Assembly (NCBI GenBank): GCA_902494065.1
Contig: CABURZ010000053.1
Coordinates: forward strand, 1 to 5,864
Length of the DNA stretch: 5,864 bases
Reading direction: 5' to 3'
Source of the DNA: an uncultured Sneathia sp.
GTDB lineage: Bacteria; Fusobacteriota; Fusobacteriia; Fusobacteriales; Leptotrichiaceae
Shown here: piece by piece, positions 1 to 4,956 of the stretch
How the letters are laid out: each line of letters opens with the position of its first letter
How positions within the stretch are numbered: position 1 is the first letter of the stretch
Made by a program: the position numbers and the translations under genes
Notes under the pieces: model-generated
The model's database searches: none
What the model was told of the DNA's origin: nothing
The model's input: only the letters and a program-made list of their open reading frames with translations

Positions 1-100
1 AAAAAAAAAAAAAAAACTTACAAAAATAAAGAAAAAAAACAAAATAAATTGAGATATAAATTAAAAATGATGGAAAATATAAAAAAAGTAAAAAAATCTC

Positions 101-128
101 TTGTTTTTAATTTTAATTAGGGTATAAT
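101..128 (+). promoter_or_regulatory. sigma-70-type promoter of the outer-membrane barrel gene
   Basis: A perfect -10 box TATAAT lies at 123-128, preceded by a -35-like TTGTTT at 101-106 with a 16-nt spacer. Transcription would start near 135, leaving a leader of about 30 nt before the ribosome binding site. The upstream 100 bases are dense in A-tracts (A16 at 1-16, A8 at 32-39 and several A5-A7 runs), which could act as an UP element. That last point is inferred from composition. No other gene is visible in positions 1-157. Confidence 0.75.
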
Positions 129-151
129 ATGAAATATATAATTAGTGATTT

Positions 152-156
152 GGAGG
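152..156 (+). promoter_or_regulatory. Shine-Dalgarno site deciding the barrel gene start
   Basis: GGAGG at 152-156 is only one base from the ATG at 158 but seven bases from the ATG at 164. The normal spacing therefore favours 164, and the protein then begins MKKTLLL, a typical signal-peptide start. Confidence 0.7.
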
Positions 157-163
157 AATGAAA

Positions 164-1105
164 ATGAAAAAAACATTGTTGTTAGTTGCTACATTAGCTA
201 GTGTATCTTCATTTGCCCTTGGGGGGGGGTACAACTTATACGTTAAAGGCGGTATAGTTTATGGAAATGGTGATAAATTAAAAGAGAGTGTTGTTGATTT
301 TGGGAATGAAGTTGTTAAAAATGTTTCACCTATAGTAAATGCTTTTAGCGGTAATATGAAAACAGGAAGTTTCAAAGACTATATTACAGATGAAAATATT
401 CCTAATATTAAAGAAGGTATGGAAGTATTTAAAGAAAATATATTGTCAAAATCTAAAAACAAGATAAATGGTACAGTGTCATTAGAAGTTACAAAAGATG
501 TAACTAATAATTTAGAATTAGGTGTAGGTATTTCATATATATATAATACAAAAAGAGAAGTAAAGCTTTCAAATAAAGATATTGCAAAAATAGGTAAAGA
601 ATCGCTAGATTCAAAAGTAAAAAAAATAGAAAATAAAGATAGCATGGGAGAAATTTTCTATAAGAAAATAACTACTGAAGGTTCAGGATTAAAGTTAGAT
701 TTAGTAGAGCCTAAATATGATATTATTCCTATATATTTTACAGCTAAATACAATTTTAAAGGATTACATAAAGATTTAATACCTTATGCAAAAGTAGATC
801 TTGGATATGCTATACCAGTAAATGTAAAAGGGTTAAATGCGGATTTTGGAAATCTTAAACAAGGAGATTCAAAATTTTTACAAATTCTTAGTAATTTTGG
901 GAAATCAGCAATAGAAAGTTTAAAAACAACAGCAACAGGTGGAGTATATGTAGGTGCAGCAGCTGGTGTTGAATACAAGAGATTTTTAGCTGAATTGGGT
1001 GTAACATATATTGGTGGTAAGATTAAATATGCGTCAGGAAATATTACAAGTGAAACAAACACATCAGATGTACAAATGATGTTGAAATTTGGATATAGAT
1101 TTTAA
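164..1105 (+). CDS. outer-membrane beta-barrel protein, probably eight-stranded, with a G9 tract in its frame
   Basis: This is a 313-aa surface protein; no specific family name is recognised. A Sec signal peptide (residues 1-18) has a two-Lys start, a hydrophobic core and a plausible SFA cleavage site, followed by L-G-G-G. The protein ends in Tyr-Arg-Phe, the terminal aromatic used by the BAM machinery to recognise barrels. By eye I place eight amphipathic strands near 23-35, 101-111, 116-128, 184-198, 207-218, 259-271, 274-286 and 302-313. Turns on one side are short (112-115, 200-205, 272-273). On the other side there are three long charged loops (36-100, 129-182, 219-257) and one short loop. 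This resembles OmpA/Opa-like small barrels with large exposed loops. Glycines 20-22 are encoded by nine consecutive G (221-229); loss or gain of one G would stop translation within about a dozen codons. An ATG at 158 would add two residues, but its spacing to the ribosome site is poor. The gene is monocistronic, with its own promoter and terminator. The barrel assignment is fairly sure; the ligand or role is unknown. Confidence 0.85.
   Translation: MKKTLLLVATLASVSSFALGGGYNLYVKGGIVYGNGDKLKESVVDFGNEVVKNVSPIVNAFSGNMKTGSFKDYITDENIPNIKEGMEVFKENILSKSKNKINGTVSLEVTKDVTNNLELGVGISYIYNTKREVKLSNKDIAKIGKESLDSKVKKIENKDSMGEIFYKKITTEGSGLKLDLVEPKYDIIPIYFTAKYNFKGLHKDLIPYAKVDLGYAIPVNVKGLNADFGNLKQGDSKFLQILSNFGKSAIESLKTTATGGVYVGAAAGVEYKRFLAELGVTYIGGKIKYASGNITSETNTSDVQMMLKFGYRF
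221..229 (+). repeat. poly-G (G9) homopolymer inside a coding region
   Basis: Nine consecutive G form three in-frame GGG glycine codons just after the predicted signal-peptidase site. In the length seen here the frame is open. With eight G the frame meets TAG at 255-257; with ten G it meets TAA at 244-246. G runs this long are classic slipped-strand mispairing sites in other bacteria, and this one is conspicuous in so A/T-rich a sequence. That it actually varies in length is inferred. Confidence 0.9.
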
Positions 1106-1108
1106 AAA

Positions 1109-1125
1109 GGAGCTGTTGCAAATTT
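1109..1125 (+). other. sequence resembling an IS6-family terminal inverted repeat
   Basis: The stretch GGAGCTGTTGCAAATTT, four bases after the barrel gene stop, matches the IS26 terminal repeat GGCACTGTTGCAAA at 12 of 14 positions. It has the same core as IS257/IS431 ends (CTGTTGCAAA). No reverse-complement partner and no transposase are present in the window, so at most it is a solitary remnant or a chance match. Confidence 0.35.
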
Positions 1126-1149
1126 AAAAAGTGATAGTCAAAAGTAAAG

Positions 1150-1182
1150 AAAAAATCTCCCAAAAATTTGAGAGATTTTTTT
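1150..1182. terminator. bidirectional intrinsic terminator between convergent genes
   Basis: A ten-base-pair stem pairs AAAAAATCTC (1150-1159) with GAGATTTTTT (1172-1181). An inner CAAA/TTTG pairing (1161-1164 with 1167-1170) shortens the loop. Reading right, the stem ends in a T7 run for the barrel gene. Reading left, the complementary A6 run serves as the T-tract for the dehydrogenase gene, which stops at 1243. The rest of 1106-1242 holds no gene. Confidence 0.85.
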
Positions 1183-1242
1183 AATAGAAGCTTAACATAG
1201 TAAAAAAATTTAATTAAAAATTAGTCACTTTGTACTGACCCT

Positions 1243-2013
1243 TTATTTTAACTTCATTATTTTAAATGTAATTGCTTTTGTTATGCTTTTGGGTATGAAA
1301 TTTATTAACTTTATCATCAAACAATTTAATATCCCTGGTATTATTATTTCTTTTCCTTTTAGCATTCCATAATAACCTGTTATTGCTACATCTTGTGGAG
1401 ATGTTGCGAAAAAGTTTGAAAAAATTTTAGGCTTTTTGATAAAATTTTTTGTGAAATTTGTTTTTGTAGGACCTGGACATAAGCAACATATTTTTATATT
1501 CTTATTTTCATTTTCATAACGTATGGCACTAGTAAAAGATAACACATAAGCTTTTGTAGCATAGTAGACAGCCATAAGTGGACCTGTCATAAAGCTTGCT
1601 ACTGATCCTACATTTAGTAAATAAGCTTTTTCCTTTGTATCCTTAGTTTCATTCAAGAAAAAGTAGCTTAATTTAGTTAGAGCTAACATATTAAGCTTTT
1701 GCATATTTTCTGCTTTTTGTATATCGCAATCTATAAATTTACCTAAATCACCAAAACCAGCATTATTAATTAAACAAAATAGTTTTTTATCTTTAATTTT
1801 TTCTTTTATTAATTCTATATCAAAATCGCTAGATAAATTTATTTTTAAAATATCTATATTTGCTATATTTTTATTAAGCATTGATTTAGTTTTTTCTAAA
1901 TTATCTATATTGTTTGAAATTAATAAAAGATCAATATCTTCACAAGAAAAAATTTTAGCAAATTCTAATCCTATACCACTTGTAGCACCAGTTATTATAC
2001 ATAGTTTTCTCAT
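1243..2013 (-). CDS. short-chain dehydrogenase/reductase (classical SDR, DltE/COG0300-like)
   Basis: This is a 256-aa NAD(P)-dependent oxidoreductase with a Rossmann fold; the substrate is unknown. The cofactor motif TGATSGIG is at residues 8-15 and NNAG at 83-86. The catalytic tetrad reads Asn108, Ser137, Tyr150 and Lys154, with the usual 13-residue Ser-to-Tyr spacing and a YxxxK motif. A PG motif follows at 180-181. The basic, hydrophobic C-terminal tail (about 225-256) fits the COG0300 group of SDRs, some of which act on fatty or lipid-linked substrates; membrane association is inferred. The reading frame extends four codons upstream to 2025, but that ATG overlaps the ribosome binding site GAGGTGG (2023 down to 2017) and sits at the predicted transcription start. 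The start at 2013 is therefore chosen. The gene is single, convergent with the barrel gene and divergent from the methyltransferase pseudogene. All key residues are present, so it is probably active. Confidence 0.9.
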   Translation of the reverse strand: MRKLCIITGATSGIGLEFAKIFSCEDIDLLLISNNIDNLEKTKSMLNKNIANIDILKINLSSDFDIELIKEKIKDKKLFCLINNAGFGDLGKFIDCDIQKAENMQKLNMLALTKLSYFFLNETKDTKEKAYLLNVGSVASFMTGPLMAVYYATKAYVLSFTSAIRYENENKNIKICCLCPGPTKTNFTKNFIKKPKIFSNFFATSPQDVAITGYYGMLKGKEIIIPGILNCLMIKLINFIPKSITKAITFKIMKLK

Positions 2014-2016
2014 AAA

Positions 2017-2023
2017 CCACCTC
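2017..2023 (-). promoter_or_regulatory. Shine-Dalgarno site setting the SDR start
   Basis: On the minus strand GAGGTGG ends three bases before the ATG at 2013. The upstream in-frame ATG at 2025 would put this site inside the coding region and leave no site of its own, which argues against the longer form. Confidence 0.7.
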
Positions 2024-2029
2024 ATATAA

Positions 2030-2057
2030 ATTATATTATTTTTTTAAATAAAATCAA
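2030..2057 (-). promoter_or_regulatory. promoter of the SDR gene
   Basis: Read on the minus strand, TTGATT (2057-2052) and TATAAT (2035-2030) are separated by 16 nt. Transcription would begin near 2023, giving a leader of only about ten bases before the ATG at 2013. Confidence 0.6.
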
Positions 2058-2059
2058 GG

Positions 2060-2065
2060 TATAAT
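2060..2065 (+). promoter_or_regulatory. possible -10 box for the methyltransferase pseudogene
   Basis: TATAAT on the plus strand lies back to back with the -35 of the divergent SDR promoter. A convincing -35 is not seen; TTATTT at 2036-2041 is the best candidate, with an 18-nt spacer. If used, it gives a leader of roughly 85 nt that contains the inverted repeats at 2074-2138. Confidence 0.4.
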
Positions 2066-2073
2066 AGTTACTA

Positions 2074-2138
2074 ATAGATTTAAAACTAAATTACAAAAAA
2101 TCTATAAAAATATTTTGTAATTCATAATGTTTATTATG
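2074..2138 (+). repeat. cluster of overlapping inverted repeats in the methyltransferase leader
   Basis: Three dyads are visible. ATAGATTT (2074-2081) pairs with AAATCTAT (2098-2105). AATTACAAAA (2089-2098) pairs with TTTTGTAATT (2113-2122). CATAAT (2123-2128) pairs with ATTATG (2133-2138) around a four-base loop. The first two are interleaved (arm order A-B-A'-B'), so as RNA they would compete or form a pseudoknot. All are A/T-rich, so chance occurrence is a real possibility. Confidence 0.45.
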
Positions 2139-2157
2139 GATATAAGCGGAGGGCAAA

Positions 2158-3114
2158 ATGAAAAAATTAAAATGTGCAAGTTTTTTTGCTGGAGTTGGTG
2201 GAATAGACTTAGGATTTTCAGAATTTTGCGATACAATATATGCTAATGAAAATGATGCAAATGCTGTAATTACATTTAAATAAAATTTTAAAATAGATGT
2301 TGATTTTAGAGATATACGAGATGTTTTGCCAAATGAAATACCAGATTTTGATGTTATGTTGGCAGGATTTCCATGTCAAGCCTTTTTGGTAGCAGGATAT
2401 AGAGAAGGATTCAATGATAGAAAAGGGAGAGGAAATTTATTTTTTGAATTAGAAAGAATTCTTTTAATAAAAAAAACTAAAATAATATTTTTATAAAATG
2501 TAAAAAATTTAGAAACTCATGATAATGGCAATACTATGGAAACTATTTTAAGTAGTTTACAAAAATTAGGATATTTTGTTAAATATAAAGTGTTAAATAG
2601 TATGCAATACGGAAATATTCCGCAAAATAGAGAAAGAATATACATAGTAGGATTTTTAGATGAAGAGTTATATAATAAATTTGATTTTAAAGCTCCAATA
2701 AATTTAGAAACTAAGTTGACTGATATTATAGATAGAGATGTTAGTGATAAATATTTCTATAATTCTTCTAAATTTAAGCATTTTAAAGAATTAGAAAAAA
2801 ATGTTACTAACAAGGATACTATATACCAATGGAGAATAAAGTATGTTAGAGAAAATAAATCAAATGTTTGCCCAACATTAACTGCGAATATGGGAACAGG
2901 CGGTCATAATGTACCTATTATTTTAACCACTAAAGGAATAAGAAAATTAACGACTACAGAATGCTTTAGATTTCAGGGATTTCCTAAATCGTTTAAATTA
3001 CTTAATATTTCGGATACTCATTTATATAAGCAAGCAGGCAATTCTGTTTCTGTACCAGTTATAAGAAGAATAGCAGAATGTATATTTAACTTATTTTACA
3101 TAAGCAGAAGTTAA
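2158..3114 (+). pseudogene. C5-cytosine DNA methyltransferase, interrupted by two in-frame TAA stops
   Basis: The ancestral protein would be 318 aa, close to M.HhaI-type enzymes, and would methylate cytosine C5 in a short DNA target using S-adenosylmethionine. Motifs in order are: FAGVGGIDLGF (motif I, from residue 9), PCQ with catalytic Cys73 (motif IV), x-NV (motif VI, 113-115), QNRER (156-160, motif VIII), TLTANMG (240-246, motif IX region), RKLTTTECFRFQGFP (262-276) and QAGNSVSVPVI (292-302, motif X). Codon 42 (2281-2283) and codon 113 (2494-2496) are TAA in the same frame, with no frameshift. Codon 113 falls exactly on the invariant Glu of ENV, which assists catalysis. Other departures from family consensus are Leu77 where PCQ-x-F is usually followed by Ser, and Thr where a Pro is usual before the ENV segment. 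A good ribosome site (GGAGGG, 2148-2153) supports the start. The intact 192-codon tail from the ATG at 2536 has no ribosome site and lacks the SAM and catalytic motifs. The target-recognition region (about 167-235) is short. No restriction endonuclease adjoins it. Clearly non-functional unless the stops are suppressed or are sequencing errors. Confidence 0.9.
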
Positions 3115-3124
3115 TACTTTTTTT
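3086..3124 (+). terminator. possible terminator at the end of the methyltransferase pseudogene
   Basis: TTAACTT (3086-3092) pairs with AAGTTAA (3108-3114), the latter containing the stop codon. A T7 run follows at 3118-3124 after a three-base gap. A shorter alternative stem, CTTAT/ATAAG, lies inside. The stem is weak and A/T-rich. The remaining bases to 3207 hold no gene. Confidence 0.45.
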
Positions 3125-3207
3125 ATCTTATTTCACTTTTTAATAAATATATTCAATTTAGTAAAGTTATAAAAATTAAAAAAACGCATATTTAAAACAT
3201 TTTAATG

Positions 3208-3236
3208 TTGAAATAAATAATAAAAAAGTATATAAT
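3208..3236 (+). promoter_or_regulatory. promoter of sepF
   Basis: TTGAAA (3208-3213) and a perfect TATAAT (3231-3236) are spaced by 17 nt, the best promoter match in the window. A small dyad, AACAT-TTTA-ATGTT (3196-3209), overlaps the -35 box and could be an operator, though it is short. The SD sequence GGAGG at 3252-3256 sits seven bases before the start codon. Confidence 0.8.
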
Positions 3237-3263
3237 TTAGTAAATAAGTGTGGAGGTACAAAG

Positions 3264-3602
3264 ATGAGCTTAAAAAAGTTACTAGGGTTTAGCAGTGATG
3301 ATTCTGAAGTAGATGAAACTATAGAAAGATCAATAAATAAGACAGTTGATACAAATTACATCTACAATGGTGTTAGTATTTTAAAACCTAAATCATATGA
3401 TGAAGATTCAAGAAAAATCGCTGAAATGATAAAAAACAACAATATAGTTACATTTAGTTTAGAAAATATTTCAAGAGAAGAAGGTCAAAGATTAATAGAC
3501 TATATTAGTGGTGCATCTTTTGTGTTAGGTGGTACAGTTGTTCAAGTAACTGACAAAGTTTTTGCATCAATACCAGAAGGTGTTACAGTTCAAAATAATT
3601 AA
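3264..3602 (+). CDS. sepF: cell division protein SepF
   Basis: This 112-aa protein is expected to bind the C-terminal tail of FtsZ, anchor it to the inner membrane and organise the division ring. The first nine residues (MSLKKLLGF) form the short amphipathic membrane-targeting helix known in SepF. A variable acidic linker follows to about residue 33. The conserved SepF core spans about 37-108, including ILKPKSYDEDSRKIAEMIK (39-57), a TFSLENIS strand-helix segment and the Gly-Gly of FVLGG (89-90) that precedes the last strands. It is shorter than the Bacillus subtilis protein (about 150 aa), mainly through a reduced linker. It has its own promoter and terminator. It stands next to obgE and not in the ylm-type cluster usual in Firmicutes. 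Family assignment is secure; the interaction partners are inferred from the family. Confidence 0.92.
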   Translation: MSLKKLLGFSSDDSEVDETIERSINKTVDTNYIYNGVSILKPKSYDEDSRKIAEMIKNNNIVTFSLENISREEGQRLIDYISGASFVLGGTVVQVTDKVFASIPEGVTVQNN

Positions 3603-3605
3603 AAT

Positions 3606-3632
3606 AAGATAGATTAAATATCTATCTTTTTT
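3606..3632 (+). terminator. intrinsic terminator after sepF
   Basis: A nine-base-pair perfect stem (AAGATAGAT at 3606-3614 with ATCTATCTT at 3620-3628) encloses a five-base loop and runs into a T6 tract (3627-3632). It begins three bases after the sepF stop and separates sepF from obgE, although some read-through is possible because no strong promoter is seen for obgE. Confidence 0.85.
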
Positions 3633-3684
3633 GATGCTTTTATGCTAAACTATTAATGAAAATAATGATTGAAAGAGGGAAAAA

Positions 3685-4956
3685 ATGTTTATAGATGAAA
3701 GCGTTGTAACACTTAAATCAGGCTCAGGTGGAGATGGAGCAGCAACATTTAGAAGAGAAAAATTTGTTCAATTTGGTGGACCTGATGGCGGAGATGGTGG
3801 AAAAGGTGGAAGCATTATCATTTTAGCTGATCCCAATATGAATACTTTAGTAAATTTTAAAACTATAAAAAGAATAGAAGCTAAAAATGGAACACGTGGG
3901 AGTGGAGCTAAGTGTAGTGGTAGAAATGGTGATGATGTTATAGTCCATGTACCAGTTGGAACAATGATACGTGATTATGAAACAAATAAGTTATTATTAG
4001 ATATGAGTAAACCTAATGAAAGTGTGGTGTTTTTAAAAGGTGGAGATGGGGGACGTGGTAACGTTCATTTTAAAACTGCTGTTAGAAAAGCACCTAGAAT
4101 ATCAGAAAGCGGTAAACCTGGCTTAGAATTAAAGGTTAAACTAGAATTAAAATTGTTAGCAGATGTTGCTTTAGTAGGTTATCCTAGTGTAGGTAAGTCT
4201 TCGTTTATAAACAAAGTATCAAGAGCAAATTCAAAGGTTGCAAATTATCATTTTACTACACTAAAACCTAAATTAGGTATAGTTAAAGTTGATGAAGATA
4301 ATTCTTTTGTAATAGCAGATATTCCAGGACTTATCGAAGGAGCCCATACTGGTATAGGATTAGGAGATAAATTTTTGCGACATATAGAAAGATGTAAGGT
4401 AATAATACATATTGTAGATATTTCTGAAATTGATGGAAGATCTTCTATAGAAGATTTTATTAAAATTAATAAGGAATTAGAAAACTATAGTGAAAAATTA
4501 GCTAAAAAGCCACAAATTGTAGTTTTAAACAAAATAGATATGCTATATGATGATAAAAAAATAGAAGAATTTGAAAAGTTTATAGGTCATAAAGTGCTAA
4601 AAATGTCTGTTATAGCAAATGAAGGAATAGATGAAGTAATTAAAAGTGCATATAAATTATTAAAAGAAACTAAGTTTGAGCCACTAGAAGAAGTTCAAGA
4701 TTTAAGTACATCTTTAAATGAAGTACTGAAGAGAAAAGAAGATTGGATAATTACTAAATTAGAAGAAAATGTTTATGAAGTAAGTGGACAAATAGTAGAT
4801 AACGTGTTAAATAAGTATGTGTTTGTTGGAGAAGACGGTATTATACAATTTTTACAAGTTATGAGACATATAGGAATGGAACAAAAATTAGTTGATGCAG
4901 GCGTAAAAGTAGGGGATAGTATCATAATAGAAGGATATGAGTTTGAATATGTATAA
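3685..4956 (+). CDS. obgE: GTPase ObgE/CgtA
   Basis: This 423-aa essential GTPase associates with the 50S ribosomal subunit and links ribosome assembly to growth and stress state. The N-terminal glycine-rich Obg fold covers about 1-158, with the repeated GG-D-GG segments typical of its loops. The G domain follows: G1 GYPSVGKS (165-172), switch Thr pair at 191-192 (G2), DIPG (212-215, G3) followed by LIEGAHTGIGLGDKFLRH, NKID (282-285, G4), and SVIANEG (308-314) in the G5 position where SA is usual. A C-terminal OCT domain occupies about 343-423 and ends in the typical YEFEYV. The OCT domain is the one found in Firmicutes-like Obg proteins and absent from E. coli ObgE. GAAAGAGGG (3671-3679) is the ribosome site. 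The promoter is unclear; an extended -10-like TGCTAAACT (3643-3651) lacks a good -35. The end overlaps miaA, indicating an operon. Complete and probably functional. Confidence 0.97.
   Translation: MFIDESVVTLKSGSGGDGAATFRREKFVQFGGPDGGDGGKGGSIIILADPNMNTLVNFKTIKRIEAKNGTRGSGAKCSGRNGDDVIVHVPVGTMIRDYETNKLLLDMSKPNESVVFLKGGDGGRGNVHFKTAVRKAPRISESGKPGLELKVKLELKLLADVALVGYPSVGKSSFINKVSRANSKVANYHFTTLKPKLGIVKVDEDNSFVIADIPGLIEGAHTGIGLGDKFLRHIERCKVIIHIVDISEIDGRSSIEDFIKINKELENYSEKLAKKPQIVVLNKIDMLYDDKKIEEFEKFIGHKVLKMSVIANEGIDEVIKSAYKLLKETKFEPLEEVQDLSTSLNEVLKRKEDWIITKLEENVYEVSGQIVDNVLNKYVFVGEDGIIQFLQVMRHIGMEQKLVDAGVKVGDSIIIEGYEFEYV

Noticed and set aside
379..645. Minus-strand open frame within the barrel gene (another at 784-1062)
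   Set aside because: Both are antisense to a gene with clear signal peptide and barrel features, and neither has a ribosome site or a recognisable domain.
1109..1242. A complete small transposable element between the barrel and SDR genes
   Set aside because: Only one IS-like end is present; no matching inverted end, target duplication or transposase could be found.
2281..2496. TAA read as a sense codon (recoding) in the methyltransferase
   Set aside because: The other complete genes in the window end in TAA and have no internal TAA, so a reassigned code is not supported.
2536..3114. A stand-alone 192-codon methyltransferase-like gene
   Set aside because: It lacks the SAM-binding and catalytic motifs, has no ribosome binding site before its ATG, and is in frame with the upstream half. 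It is the tail of the interrupted gene.
3714..4066. Glycine-rich repetitive GGTGGA-like DNA in obgE, looking like a tandem repeat
   Set aside because: It is explained by the conserved glycine-rich loops of the Obg fold and uses varied codons, unlike the pure G9 tract.
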